A stretch of 64,000 nucleotides of DNA from positions 62,001-126,000 of the forward strand of contig JAHHHF010000082.1 in the NCBI GenBank assembly GCA_019359495.1, read 5' to 3'. Positions 37,974 through 47,697 of this stretch are shown piece after piece. The position numbers and the translations under genes are program-made. Origin of the DNA: Goleter apudmare HA4340-LM2. GTDB lineage: Bacteria; Cyanobacteriota; Cyanobacteriia; Cyanobacteriales; Nostocaceae. Each line of letters starts with the position of its first letter. The stretch's first letter is position 1. The notes below the pieces were generated by a model. It saw nothing but the letters and a program-made list of their open reading frames with translations, was not told the origin of the DNA and made no database searches.

Positions 37974-38567
37974 GCTCTAGTTTGCAGTGATGCATATAAT
38001 TTTATGGTGTTGGCATCCTGAGAATGTAAGAAGGGTTTTTATGAAGGACTTTAGTGCTTTAACAGGACTAAAGTCTTTACTACGAACTGAGGTTTTGGGT
38101 TAGTGGTTTAATAGCATACTTGTTGCGGTTTAGATAAAATTAACACTATGACAATTTGAGATTGTGTAAACAAAAACAAAATTAAATGAAGTTGTTTTAA
38201 GAGATTGTTGGAAAAGCCCTGGCGATTAGAAATCGCGCGCCACTTGCTACAAGTCGGGAAACCCGCCCACGGCGCTGTCTCCCCAAAGCAGTGGCTTGGC
38301 TACACAGACGAAACCCACCTCCGTGGGTTTGAAAGGCCTAATTTTTGGTTAGTCCGCGCAGGCGGACTTTGTTTGTGTAGTAGCGAATTATATTTGCCCA
38401 AAAATTTTCAAACATCCTCTAAGCAACTAACATAATAGCCTGAAGTTGTCCTTAAACACAGAGCCACAGCCAAGGTAAAATTTGCTATGCTAATGAGTCG
38501 GAATAGTAAAATGTATCACCCTTAAGTTTAAAATATTCCTTTCACTATTTTGGCAAAATTTAGCAAT
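37974..38567. other. Intergenic region with dispersed repeat and MITE copy B
   Basis: No gene. At about 38040-38090 lies an imperfect palindrome (GGACTTTAGTGC ... GACTAAAGTCTTTACTACGAAC) that resembles the sequence at positions 15-72 of the window. MITE copy B fills 38201-38419. Confidence 0.6.
38201..38419 (+). mobile_element. MITE copy B, 219 bp
   Basis: Same length as copy A. Left end GAGATTGTTGGAAAAG is eroded; right end AAAATTTTCAAACATCCTC is well kept. It is flanked by TAA at 38198-38200 and 38420-38422. The interior has AAATCGCGCGCCACTTGC, CCCAAAGCAGTGGCTTGGCT and GTGTAGTAGCGAATTATATT, all shared with copies A and C. Confidence 0.85.
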
Positions 38568-38996
38568 ATGAAGGTTGAATTTTTCCGGACAGTTCCTTTT
38601 TTATCTCTTTTATTACTCTGGATAGCTTACGCCCTACTGGGATGGTATCTTGCTGCTCATCACATTATTTGGCTAGCGGGAGCATTTATCACTGCGATCG
38701 CTCTGGCTGTAGCCCGTAAGAGTATCTCTTGGCTAGAGAGTTTGTTTGCTTTTGGTTCTCAAGGCTTAATTATTATTTTATTTTTAAGTGTATCAATGGC
38801 TATAATAGCAACTTGGTGGCTATTGTTTAGTCTTTTTCTCATCCCTGTGGCTACAACAATTTTAGCTGATTTAGAAATGCGTTTTGCAGGTTTTAGCAAA
38901 GGAGATTCATTTTGGACTTTAACAATGGTAGCCGTATTAGGTCTAGGAATCGGCGAATTTATAGACCTTGTAATTTTACCCAGTATTAGATATTAG
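38568..38996 (+). CDS. Hypothetical four-helix membrane protein
   Basis: 142 residues from ATG 38568; an in-frame TTG at 38550 would add six. Four hydrophobic segments: VPFLSLLLLWIAYALLGWYL, IIWLAGAFITAIALAVA, LIIILFLSVSMAIIATWWLL and LTMVAVLGLGIGEFIDLVIL. No motif of known function. Its stop codon overlaps by four bases the stop of the convergent ferritin-like gene. Confidence 0.7.
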   Translation: MKVEFFRTVPFLSLLLLWIAYALLGWYLAAHHIIWLAGAFITAIALAVARKSISWLESLFAFGSQGLIIILFLSVSMAIIATWWLLFSLFLIPVATTILADLEMRFAGFSKGDSFWTLTMVAVLGLGIGEFIDLVILPSIRY

Positions 38997-39937
38997 GACT
39001 TAGGCAAGATTCCCAATAAATCTTGTAAATACTTTGGTGTGAGGCTATTGTGCCAACTCCACAGACGATGCATGGTGTAAGTGGAGGTGAAGATGAGAGT
39101 GGTTTTGTTGGTGAAAGTCCAAGCATTCCAGTTGAGTGTAGCCATCATGCGGCGTAGGGTACGCATGAGGTTGTTGCGCTGATAATTGTGAGAGCGGGTT
39201 TTGATGAGTGTGTGTCCAATTCGCATCAGTCCAGTATCAGGGAACGCCCAAACCCCAAACCCCCAGAATTTAGTCATGTGGTTGATTTCGTCTTGTGCTA
39301 GTTCTTCTAGAACATCCTGGAGTGGCCCGGTGGTGTAGGCCATCAGCCAAAGGTAAAGACAGGTAGCACCGTATTCTGTGGCTACCCGGTGTAAGCCGTG
39401 GCGATATAGATCTTCGTAAGGATCATCTGTAGGGAGGTAGCCTCTAACAGTGCGGAGTTTAGGGGTAATTTTTTCGTTTGTGAGTTGGGTGTAAATCTTA
39501 ATTAATGCGGGTGTGTGTTGACGTTCTTCTTTTTCCCACAAACCCGGTTCTAGTAGTTCCCTATCTTCTCCGACTGTTCCGCCAACAAACCGCGCCATCT
39601 GGGGGTGTAGTTTTTCTAAATACTGGCGACTGGTTTGGGTATAACCGCGAATGGGGGCTTCTGTATCCATTGCACCTATCAAGATAGATAAAAATACCTT
39701 TGCATCTATGCCAACAATTTGACTGCGGTTAATTGCTTGCCAATCAATAGGTTTCCAGGGACGCGGTTGAGGATGAGCAAATTGTATTGGTAAATCCTCT
39801 AAGCGATCGCGTAACTTTTCGACTGTCAGATACTTGTCTATCAGGAAACGAATACGGCGCTGTGTTTGCAAATAGCTAGGATTGGGATGGCTTTGACCTG
39901 CTAAGTCTTCTGTCAATGGGACAAGAGTATGCAGCAT
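38993..39937 (-). CDS. Ferritin-like diiron protein (acyl-ACP desaturase-like)
   Basis: A 314-residue helical protein. Two diiron-type motifs are visible: WEKEERQHTPAL (Glu138/His141) and LAQDEINHMTKFW, with a further Glu93 in GAMDTEAPIRGY. The order E ... ExxH ... E ... ExxH is that of soluble diiron oxidases such as acyl-ACP desaturases and AurF-like N-oxygenases. No signal peptide. Substrate unknown; cyanobacteria normally use membrane desaturases, so a plain fatty-acid role is not assured. Confidence 0.78.
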   Translation of the reverse strand: MLHTLVPLTEDLAGQSHPNPSYLQTQRRIRFLIDKYLTVEKLRDRLEDLPIQFAHPQPRPWKPIDWQAINRSQIVGIDAKVFLSILIGAMDTEAPIRGYTQTSRQYLEKLHPQMARFVGGTVGEDRELLEPGLWEKEERQHTPALIKIYTQLTNEKITPKLRTVRGYLPTDDPYEDLYRHGLHRVATEYGATCLYLWLMAYTTGPLQDVLEELAQDEINHMTKFWGFGVWAFPDTGLMRIGHTLIKTRSHNYQRNNLMRTLRRMMATLNWNAWTFTNKTTLIFTSTYTMHRLWSWHNSLTPKYLQDLLGILPKS

Positions 39938-40086
39938 ATTTTTATACTTTATTTATCTCTACGACCAATAGCCTAAGCGATCGCTCTTTCTTTTGTCAGT
40001 GGGTAGTGAGTCCTGTTAGAATTAAAAAGCTTGCAGAGCAAAGAAAAGCTCAGATATTGTGGTGTAGCGCGTCACACTTGTAACTG

Positions 40087-43074
40087 ATGTTTTCAAAATG
40101 GGGCTTGAGGCTATTTATTCTGTTCCTGGGGTTGTTGCTACTCTTGGATCTGTTTGCTCGTCTGGGAGCAGAAATTTTCTGGTTTCAGGAAGTCGGCTAC
40201 CTCCAGGTATTTCTGTTGCGGGTGTTGAGCCGAGGGGCTTTATGGGTAATTGTGATTGGTATCAGTGCGACTTATCTGCTAGGCAACTTGTTTTTAGCAC
40301 AACGTTGGCAGTTTGAGCAAGTTAAACGTGAGGAAGTGGGAATTAGCAGTGAGATCAAAAACTTTCTCAGTTCCCAGCCTGGGAAAAGTGCAGAAATTCC
40401 CAAACCTGAGACTAAAAGCGGGAAACCCCTAAGATTGAGTTGGTTATTACCCTTGGCTTTGGGATTAAGCTTGTTTGCAGTATTAATACTGGCTTTCTAT
40501 GGTGAAGTTACTTTTTCTTACTGGCATGGAGGAGTAAATCAGGCTAACTTAATGATGCCAGCACTGTTAAGACCAGATACAGTGTGGCAATTGGTTGAGA
40601 AAATTATCGCCCAACCTTGGTATCTTGGCTTGATGGTGGGTGTAGCGATCGCTATTTTAATGTATCCCCAATTTTTAATTCGGGCGATCGCAGTTGTCTT
40701 TTGTCTGTTATGGGGATTTTTGCTGTCTCAACATTGGGCAAAGGTACTGCAATATCTCAACCCTACACCCTTCAACTATACAGAGCCTTTATTTAATCAA
40801 GATATCAGCACCTATGTGTTTTCCCTACCCATTTGGGAACTGCTGGAATTCTGGTTAATGGGACTATTTTTGTCTGGTTTTATTGCCGTTACCCTCACCT
40901 ATCTCCTATCGGGAGACAGTCTGACTCAGGGAATTTTCCCCGGATTTTCTCACCAGCAGCAGCGTCATTTGTACGGATTGGGCGGATTTCTGATGCTGGC
41001 TGTTTCCTTAAATTATTGGCTGAGTCGTTACCAATTACTATATTCTCCCCGTGGGGTGAGTTATGGAGCCAGTTACACCGATGTGACGGCAGAGTTGCCA
41101 GCCTACTCTGTTTTGTGTGCCTTGGCAATGGCGATCGCTTTTTACCTGCTGTGGCGGACAATTGTCTGGCGTCCCAAGTCTCCCTATCGCCAGTTGGTAT
41201 TTTATGGTTTAGGGATTTATTTAATACTTGCAGTTTTATTTGATACTCTATTGCCAACAGCAGTACAAAACTTAATTGTGCAACCCAACGAATTGCAACG
41301 GGAACAACCCTACATTCAACGGACTATTGCCCTGACTCGCCAAGCATTCGATTTAGAGGCGATTGATACCCAAACCTTCAACCCTGTAGGGCAATTGACT
41401 GAAGCCGACTTGAGAGAGAATGACCTAACTATTCGCAATATTCGCCTGTGGGATCAGCGACCACTATTAGAAACCAACCGTCAATTGCAACAAATTCGCC
41501 CTTACTATCGGTTCCCTGATGCTGATATTGATCGCTACACCCTAGAAAGAGAAGCTGCTACACAAGGAGAGACACCCCAGGCAGAATCAGCAGCAACAGA
41601 ACGGCGACAGGTGTTAATTGCGGCACGGGAATTAGACTACAGTAACGTACCTCAGGAAGCTCAGACCTGGGTCAACCATCATTTAATTTATACCCACGGC
41701 TACGGGTTTACCGTTAGCCCAGTGAATACAGTCGGGCCGGGAGGACTACCGGAATACTTTGTCAAAGATATTAGCGGTGATCCCAACGCGCTCACAACTG
41801 CCAGTGAAGCCATCCGCAAGAGCATACCCATTGGACAACCCCGGATTTATTACGGTGAAATAACTAATACTTATGTAATGACTGGCACAAGGGTAAGAGA
41901 GCTAGATTATCCCAGTGGCAGAGATAATGTTTATAACATCTATGATGGACTGGGCGGAATTAGGATAAATTCCCCGTGGCGTCGGTGGCTATTTGCCTGG
42001 TATTTGAAAGACTGGCAAATGCTGCTCACCCGTGATTTTTTGCCAGAAACCAAAGTTTTGTTACGGCGTAATATTAAGCAACGCATTCAGGCGATCGCAC
42101 CTTTTTTAAGATATGACAGTGACCCTTATCTAGTGGCGGCTGATGCTAGTACTGGCAATATCAACACTGATTTCCCCTCAAACCAAAATTATCTGTATTG
42201 GATGATTGACGCCTACACCACAAGCGATCGCCACCCCTATTCAGATCCCAGTAGTGGAGGTGTCAACTACATTCGTAACTCCGTCAAAGTAGTAATTGAT
42301 GCCTACAACGGCACTGTCAACTTTTACATCGCCGATCCCCGCGATCCGATAATTGCTACTTGGCAAAAAATTTTCCCACAAGTATTTAAACCGCTCAGTG
42401 CTATGCCTGTGACTTTGCGTAGTCATATCCGCTATCCAGTGGATATTTTCAAGATGCAATCTCAGAGCTTGATGATCTACCACATGACCGATACCCAGGT
42501 ATTTTACAATCGGGAAGACCAATGGCAAATCCCCAACGAAATCTATGGCGATGAAACCCGTCCATTAGAGCCATATTATTTGATTACTAGCTTCCCCAAT
42601 GTCGCCTTTGAAGAATTTATTTTGCTTTTGCCTTACACTCCCAAACAACGGACTAATTTAATTGCTTGGTTGGCAGCGCGATCGGATGGAGAGAACTACG
42701 GTAAGCTGCTGCTGTATATCTTTCCTAAAGAGCGGCTAATATTTGGCCCAGAGCAAATTGAGGCGCGCATTAACCAAGATCCAGTAATTTCTCAGCAAAT
42801 TTCCTTGTGGAATCGCCGGGGTTCTAGGGCTATTCAAGGTAATCTCTTGGTGATTCCCATTGAGCAATCCTTGCTGTACGTCGAGCCAATTTACTTAGAA
42901 GCGACGCAAAATAGCTTACCAACACTGGTTCGAGTAGTCGTAGCTTACGAAAACCGTATTGTCATGGCCCCAAGCTTAGAACAGGCACTACAAGGTATAT
43001 TCCAACCAGAAGTGACGCCAGAAGAACCTGCTATTATCCGCCCTGTCGAGGAAGCCATACCGCCAAGTCAATGA
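40087..43074 (+). CDS. UPF0182 family large membrane protein
   Basis: A 995-residue protein of the COG1615/UPF0182 family, function unknown. About seven hydrophobic segments lie in the first 400 residues ([19 protein letters not shown] to [18 protein letters not shown]). A large extracytoplasmic part follows with family-typical blocks [50 protein letters not shown] and [20 protein letters not shown]. The length is usual for the family. Confidence 0.93.
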   Translation: MFSKWGLRLFILFLGLLLLLDLFARLGAEIFWFQEVGYLQVFLLRVLSRGALWVIVIGISATYLLGNLFLAQRWQFEQVKREEVGISSEIKNFLSSQPGKSAEIPKPETKSGKPLRLSWLLPLALGLSLFAVLILAFYGEVTFSYWHGGVNQANLMMPALLRPDTVWQLVEKIIAQPWYLGLMVGVAIAILMYPQFLIRAIAVVFCLLWGFLLSQHWAKVLQYLNPTPFNYTEPLFNQDISTYVFSLPIWELLEFWLMGLFLSGFIAVTLTYLLSGDSLTQGIFPGFSHQQQRHLYGLGGFLMLAVSLNYWLSRYQLLYSPRGVSYGASYTDVTAELPAYSVLCALAMAIAFYLLWRTIVWRPKSPYRQLVFYGLGIYLILAVLFDTLLPTAVQNLIVQPNELQREQPYIQRTIALTRQAFDLEAIDTQTFNPVGQLTEADLRENDLTIRNIRLWDQRPLLETNRQLQQIRPYYRFPDADIDRYTLEREAATQGETPQAESAATERRQVLIAARELDYSNVPQEAQTWVNHHLIYTHGYGFTVSPVNTVGPGGLPEYFVKDISGDPNALTTASEAIRKSIPIGQPRIYYGEITNTYVMTGTRVRELDYPSGRDNVYNIYDGLGGIRINSPWRRWLFAWYLKDWQMLLTRDFLPETKVLLRRNIKQRIQAIAPFLRYDSDPYLVAADASTGNINTDFPSNQNYLYWMIDAYTTSDRHPYSDPSSGGVNYIRNSVKVVIDAYNGTVNFYIADPRDPIIATWQKIFPQVFKPLSAMPVTLRSHIRYPVDIFKMQSQSLMIYHMTDTQVFYNREDQWQIPNEIYGDETRPLEPYYLITSFPNVAFEEFILLLPYTPKQRTNLIAWLAARSDGENYGKLLLYIFPKERLIFGPEQIEARINQDPVISQQISLWNRRGSRAIQGNLLVIPIEQSLLYVEPIYLEATQNSLPTLVRVVVAYENRIVMAPSLEQALQGIFQPEVTPEEPAIIRPVEEAIPPSQ

Positions 43075-43448
43075 GAAGGAGTCAGAAGACAGAATTCAGA
43101 ATTTAGAATACCCCATGCCTGTCCCTTGCAGGGGTAACAGCCGGAAAGAATTTTTCTTCTCCACGATAGCGTAGCGGTAGCGAATCCTTGAGCGTCTTCA
43201 AATCGCTGGCTCTAAACCTCGATTCTCCATCCAGTCGCACAGAATCCAGCTTGGGGATTCTGGCGGATGTATTCTGAATTCTTCTTCAGTAAAAAGCATT
43301 AGCGATCGCTTCAGTAACTAGAGTCTCCTTGACGATTAGAGTTAAATATCGGTTAATATGGCTAATTGCGTCAACACTAATACTAGTATTGACTTCTCCA
43401 CACTTAGGCAATTATATATTTTTAGGGTGTAAATTTTAACCTGCCGCC
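43075..43448. other. 374-bp repeat-bearing intergenic region
   Basis: No coding frame. Contains ATTCAGAATTTAGAAT-like text and its counterpart TATTCTGAATTCTTC near 43270, plus ATAGCGTAGCGGTAGCG. These look like dispersed repeats. Promoter of the cNMP-binding gene must lie at the right. Confidence 0.5.
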
Positions 43449-43892
43449 ATGCTAACCAGCGTTGACCGTTTATTATTTGTCCGCCGAGTCCCAATTTTTA
43501 AAGAATTGCGAGATGATTTTATTGTGCGGCTAGCCTCAGTGATGGATGAGCTGACATTTCCGGCTAATTACGCCATCTTTAAGCAAGGAGAAGAAGGGCG
43601 ATCGCTCTACATTGTTGCATCTGGTAGGGTCAAAGTTCACATTGGCGAGAAACAACTAGCAGAGGTAGATAAGGGAAAATACTTTGGTGAGTTAGCAGTA
43701 TTTGATACACAACCCCGTTCTGCCTCCGCGACCACTTTAGAACCTTGCGAGTGTTTGGAACTGACACAAGAGCAACTTTATGACGCCATTGAAGAAACTC
43801 CCGAAATTGCTGTCAACATTATTCGGGAATTATCTCGCCTAATTCGCCAACTGAACGACAATATGAATGTAAACGCATCCAGTCGTCATTAG
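43449..43892 (+). CDS. Single-domain cyclic-nucleotide-binding protein
   Basis: A 147-residue cNMP-binding domain with almost no other sequence. The phosphate-binding cassette reads GKYFGELAVFDTQPRSASA, with the Glu and Arg needed to hold cyclic nucleotide. The N-terminal helix is RRVPIFKELRDDFIVRLASV. There is no helix-turn-helix, so it is not a CRP-type regulator. It may act as a stand-alone cAMP or cGMP sensor or partner subunit. Confidence 0.88.
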   Translation: MLTSVDRLLFVRRVPIFKELRDDFIVRLASVMDELTFPANYAIFKQGEEGRSLYIVASGRVKVHIGEKQLAEVDKGKYFGELAVFDTQPRSASATTLEPCECLELTQEQLYDAIEETPEIAVNIIRELSRLIRQLNDNMNVNASSRH

Positions 43893-43924
43893 GCAATTCA
43901 AGCATTCTTTAGAGCAGTGTAATT

Positions 43925-43999
43925 TATATAGAAATCCTAAATGAGACAGTCAACAGCCAAAACCGATATTTTTCACAACTGAAATAGGATTGCTATATA
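43925..43999. repeat. 75-bp imperfect inverted repeat
   Basis: TATATAGAAATCCTAAAT (43925-43942) faces AAATAGGATTGCTATATA (43982-43999), about 15 of 18 positions matching. A small dispersed palindromic element or a terminator after the cNMP-binding gene. Confidence 0.5.
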
Positions 44000-44118
44000 T
44001 CGATTATCCTAGGTTTAAAAATTGTGCATAAAAATCAAGATTCATCAGGCTAAATTTAGATTTAGCTGTTACCAAAGCACATAATGTTATGCTGTTGTGA
44101 GAAAGGCGATCGCTGGTG

Positions 44119-44706
44119 TTATCCCTCGCTCAACTCAAAATTTATACGCTGATAAATCTCACGTAAGGAAATTTGAAAATCAATAGTTTTCAAGGCTAAA
44201 ATTGCCTCTTCCCCTTCATACTCTTGAAAAATCCATTGGTCTGCTGTTTGTTTAGCAAATTGTTCTACAGCAAAACTATACTGGTCGATTATTATATATT
44301 CTTGAAACTCAGGGATTGAACGGTAAAATTTAAACTTATCTGTTTTGTCATAATTTTTAGTTGAATTTGATAAAACTTCAACAATTAGTGAAGGATTAGT
44401 AATAATTGTTTTCTCAGTTCCTTCGTATACAGGCTGACCTTTGATTACGATGACATCAGGATAAGTATAAATGCGATCATGAGGTATTGATAATTTGACA
44501 TCACCAATGTACACTTCATAATCTTGACCATTAATTATTAGGGGAAATTTTTTATAAAAATTACCTGCAATTTTATGATGATTGGTTGTTCCCCCAGTCA
44601 TAGGAATAATTTCTCCGTCTCTATATTCATTTTTGTATTCGGCTTTTGCTTCTAATTCCAGATATTCTTCTGGAGTGTAATTGTGTTTTTGGGTTTGTAA
44701 GATCAT
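44119..44706 (-). CDS. Uma2/DUF820 family putative endonuclease
   Basis: A 195-residue member of a PD-(D/E)XK-like family expanded in cyanobacteria. Blocks: YTPEEYLELEAKAEYKNEYR, the core DVKLSIPHDRIYTYPDVIVI, PSLIVEVLSNSTKNYDKTDK and EYIIIDQYSFAVEQF; Asp, Glu and Lys of the fold are present. The frame is open for another 78 codons upstream, but those run through MITE copy C, so I start at the Met at 44706 (or the Met two codons before). Function in vivo unknown. Confidence 0.85.
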   Translation of the reverse strand: MILQTQKHNYTPEEYLELEAKAEYKNEYRDGEIIPMTGGTTNHHKIAGNFYKKFPLIINGQDYEVYIGDVKLSIPHDRIYTYPDVIVIKGQPVYEGTEKTIITNPSLIVEVLSNSTKNYDKTDKFKFYRSIPEFQEYIIIDQYSFAVEQFAKQTADQWIFQEYEGEEAILALKTIDFQISLREIYQRINFELSEG

Positions 44707-44739
44707 ATTCATTAGCTTATAAAATGTGTTAGTCAATAA

Positions 44740-45082
44740 GAGAGTGTTTGAAAAGTCTAATTTAATACTAGCCCAGGCGACTGGAAGTCGCGCGCCACTT
44801 GCTACAAGTCGGGAAACCCGCCCACGGCGCTGTCTCCCCAAAGCAGTGGCTTGGCTACACGGACAAAACCTTGATTTTGTGTTAGTCCGCGCAGGCGGAT
44901 TTTGTTTGTGTAGTAGCGAATTATATTGGGAGCATCCCAAATGTGTAAATTTATTTTTTTGTAGTGCGGGCTTCTAGCCCGCTTCCTGGACATTAGGGAG
45001 CAAGATGCTCCCACTACAAATTTTATTTTTGCAAAATTGGGATGCTCCCATTATATTCGCCCAAAAATTTTCAAACATCCTC
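44740..45082 (+). mobile_element. MITE copy C, interrupted by a nested element
   Basis: Left end GAGAGTGTTTGAAAAGT, right end AAAATTTTCAAACATCCTC, flanked by TAA at 44737-44739 and 45083-45085. Without the 130-bp nested insert and its duplicated bases it would be 213 bp, close to copies A and B. It lies 31 bases upstream of the Uma2 start and replaces that gene's native upstream region. Confidence 0.88.
44928..45049. mobile_element. Nested 122-bp inverted-repeat element in MITE copy C
   Basis: Perfect 13-bp inverted ends (GGGAGCATCCCAA / TTGGGATGCTCCC), flanked by a perfect 8-bp direct repeat ATTATATT (44920-44927 and 45050-45057). The empty site survives in MITE copy A (and, with one change, in copy B), which proves insertion. 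The interior has hairpins GCGGGCT-AGCCCGC and GGGAGC-GCTCCC. No coding frame. Confidence 0.88.
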
Positions 45083-45123
45083 TAAGGCAGTGCTGATAAG
45101 GTTCTAGGTAACGCACCGGGAAA

Positions 45124-45963
45124 TTATTCAACAAAATTAGGTCGTGCTTGTTGATTTGACTGTAAATTCTGTTCTAACAAAGCCCAATTTTCTTGCTCAA
45201 TTAAATGAATTAATTCATCAAGGTTGTGGCGATATTGTTGCAATGAACCGAGCAATGCTTGGCGATTATACCGCGCCATCATCACGCCTAACTCTGGATT
45301 ACCCCCACCCACGCGACTGGTATCTCGAAACCCTGAGCTAGCTAAGTTTTGGGCTAGTTGCAAAACTTCGGGGTCAGTTTCACCCATACAAGCAGCAATT
45401 AATGCAGCGCTGACCATTACAGGTAAATGGGAAATCCAGCTGACAGCGCGGTCATGTTGTTCTGGTTGACAGTAATAGATTTTAGCGCCGAGCGATCGCA
45501 CAATTTCTTCCACAACCGTAATCGCCATCGTTGGTGTTGTGGTAGTTGGCGTCAAAACATAAGGCCGATCCACAAATAAATGTCGTTGTGCTGCTTCAAT
45601 ACCACTATCTGCAGTTCCCGCCATTGGATGACCACCGATAAAATAATCCCAAAGGGGAGAAATCGCCTGAACTATTGGTGCTTTTACCGAACCGACATCA
45701 GTCACAACTGTAGTGAGGGATAAATGATGGATTAACTGCTCCACTTGGGGAACAATAAGTGATATAGGTGTACAAATAAACACAACATCAGTCCCGGCTA
45801 ACAGGCTGAGATTTATGGATGCTTCATCAACGTTACCTAAGGCTACAGCCTTTTGACAGGTCGATTCCCGACGACTCACTCCCAAGACATCATGTCCTTG
45901 CGATCGCAAATCAAACCCCAAAGATCCACCTATGAGTCCCAGTCCTAAAATACCAATTTTCAT
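45124..45963 (-). CDS. tyrA: Prephenate/arogenate dehydrogenase
   Basis: Oxidative decarboxylation step of tyrosine synthesis; cyanobacterial enzymes generally use arogenate with NADP. 279 residues. N-terminal Rossmann motif MKIGILGLGLIGGSLGFDLR, then TDVGSVKAPIVQAI, the active-site region FIGGHPMAGTADSGIEAAQR and the dimerisation domain with HDRAVSWISHLPVMVSAALI. No ACT domain. Single gene; neighbours unrelated. Confidence 0.92.
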   Translation of the reverse strand: MKIGILGLGLIGGSLGFDLRSQGHDVLGVSRRESTCQKAVALGNVDEASINLSLLAGTDVVFICTPISLIVPQVEQLIHHLSLTTVVTDVGSVKAPIVQAISPLWDYFIGGHPMAGTADSGIEAAQRHLFVDRPYVLTPTTTTPTMAITVVEEIVRSLGAKIYYCQPEQHDRAVSWISHLPVMVSAALIAACMGETDPEVLQLAQNLASSGFRDTSRVGGGNPELGVMMARYNRQALLGSLQQYRHNLDELIHLIEQENWALLEQNLQSNQQARPNFVE

Positions 45964-46045
45964 CTCTAATTTTGATTATCGATTTTTTAATGTGTGTTCT
46001 GCATACTTTACCAACTATTAAAGTTGGCTTTGAGGGGTAGCATTT

Positions 46046-47611
46046 ATGAATGTAGAAGAATTACTGGAAAAATACGCAACTGGAGTCATAGATTTTAGTG
46101 GTGTTGACCTCTCAGAAGCCAATTTGAGTGGTGTCAAACTCAATGGTGTCAATTTTAGCCAAGCCAATTTGAGTGTGATCAACTTGAGTGGTGCTAATCT
46201 GAGCGAAGCCAATTTAACTGATGCCAAACTCAATGTTGCTAGACTTAGTGGTGCGAATCTTGCTAGTGCCATTCTCAACAATACCAGTCTCAACGTTGCT
46301 AATTTAATTCGAGCGGATCTCAGTCGCGTTCAACTCCGAGGCGCTTCATTAATCCGGGCTGAGTTAATTCGCGCTGAACTAAGTCGCGCCGATCTATTCC
46401 AGGCTAACCTCACCAGTGCTGATTTGCGGGAAGCCACACTCCGACAAGCCAATCTCCGTCGTGCTAACTTGAGTGAGGCGTCTTTGAGAGGCTGTTCCCT
46501 AACGGGAGCTAATTTAGAGATGGCGAACCTCAACGCCACTGACATGGGTCGTGCAGACCTCAGTGGGGCAAATTTGCGAGATACTGAACTCAGGCAAGCG
46601 AATCTCAGCCATGCAAACCTCAGTGGTGCAGACTTGAGTGGGGCGAATCTTCGCTGGGCTGATTTGAGTGGGGCGAATCTCCGTTGGGCTGATTTGAGTG
46701 GAGCAAAATTGAGTGGGGCTACCTTAATTGGTGCAGATTTAAGTAACGCCAACTTAACAAACACCAGTTTAGTACACGCCAACTTAACCCAGGCAAAATT
46801 AATTAAAGCTGAATGGGTTGGTGCTGACTTAACAGGAGCAACTTTAACTGGTGCTAAACTTTATGCTACCTCCAGGTTTGGTTTAAAAACTGAAGGTATG
46901 ACTTGTGAATGGGTTGACCTCTCTCCTACAGGCGATCGCTCCATCATTCAGAAGTTTAACACCGAAGACTCACGAGACTTCTTTAACGAAACTCCGCCCA
47001 CAATTCGGATTATCGTCGATGCAGCTCTAGAACACGAAGCTAACTTTGCCCTTGCTGGTGCTTATTACCAAATTGCCCGCGAATACCGCAAACTCAAACA
47101 ACCCCCCAACACAGAAATTGGCCGTCGCCGGACTATTTTTACCTTCCGAGTAGATAACGACGAAGCTTTATTAGCTACAGCTTATATTGCAATTCTACCC
47201 TTTAAAGATGCTGCCAACACACAGCAAAATATTGATCAGGTGGTAGAAATGATGATTAGCGAAGATATATCTCACCTGGGGCTAAAAATACCCCATCGGG
47301 TGCAGCAAATTAGTACACTGATCGAGCAAGCTAGAAAACAGGCTCAAAATACTGACAAAATAAAAAAGAATTTGGAAATAGCTGCTAAATTAAACTTTTT
47401 CAAATCGCCTACCCAGACAATTATCACTAACTCTAGCGCTCAAACTTTGCTTCTATATGATAGCCCCTACTTTGGCAAAAAATTAATTAATAATTCAAAT
47501 CCTAATGCTACATTTTTTGATGATACATCTAGTGATTCAGCAAAATCTATACTACCTTCTTTAAATATGGTGATTGATTTTGTGAAAAGTTTCCATCACT
47601 GTGAGAAGTAG
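46046..47611 (+). CDS. Pentapeptide-repeat protein with C-terminal domain
   Basis: A 521-residue protein. Residues about 18-275 are continuous A(D/N)LxX pentapeptide repeats (for example NLSEANLTDAKLNVARLSGA), which fold as a right-handed beta-helix. After a linker come about 230 residues with no repeats (TPPTIRIIVDAALEHEANFA, DEALLATAYIAILPFKDAAN). This non-repeat part is not recognised. A short tandem-repeat tract and then a DUF1517 gene follow. Role unknown. Confidence 0.88.
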   Translation: MNVEELLEKYATGVIDFSGVDLSEANLSGVKLNGVNFSQANLSVINLSGANLSEANLTDAKLNVARLSGANLASAILNNTSLNVANLIRADLSRVQLRGASLIRAELIRAELSRADLFQANLTSADLREATLRQANLRRANLSEASLRGCSLTGANLEMANLNATDMGRADLSGANLRDTELRQANLSHANLSGADLSGANLRWADLSGANLRWADLSGAKLSGATLIGADLSNANLTNTSLVHANLTQAKLIKAEWVGADLTGATLTGAKLYATSRFGLKTEGMTCEWVDLSPTGDRSIIQKFNTEDSRDFFNETPPTIRIIVDAALEHEANFALAGAYYQIAREYRKLKQPPNTEIGRRRTIFTFRVDNDEALLATAYIAILPFKDAANTQQNIDQVVEMMISEDISHLGLKIPHRVQQISTLIEQARKQAQNTDKIKKNLEIAAKLNFFKSPTQTIITNSSAQTLLLYDSPYFGKKLINNSNPNATFFDDTSSDSAKSILPSLNMVIDFVKSFHHCEK

Positions 47612-47612
47612 T

Positions 47613-47680
47613 TAAGGGTTAATGGTCAAGAGTCAAGGGTCAAGATTTAATAGTAAACAACAAATGACCAATAACAATTT
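47613..47680. repeat. Short tandem repeat tract
   Basis: AAGGGTTAATGGTCAAGAGTC-like units followed by CAAATGACCAATAAC. Same family as the tracts at 11281 and 33244. Confidence 0.6.
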
Positions 47681-47697
47681 ATTTATGGAGAAAAACC

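Noticed and set aside
46018-46782. Two long minus-strand open frames (46018-46293 and 46330-46782) opposite the pentapeptide gene
   Set aside because: They are the antisense shadow of the pentapeptide repeats: regular codon periodicity keeps the other strand open and gives low-complexity KSAPL-type protein.
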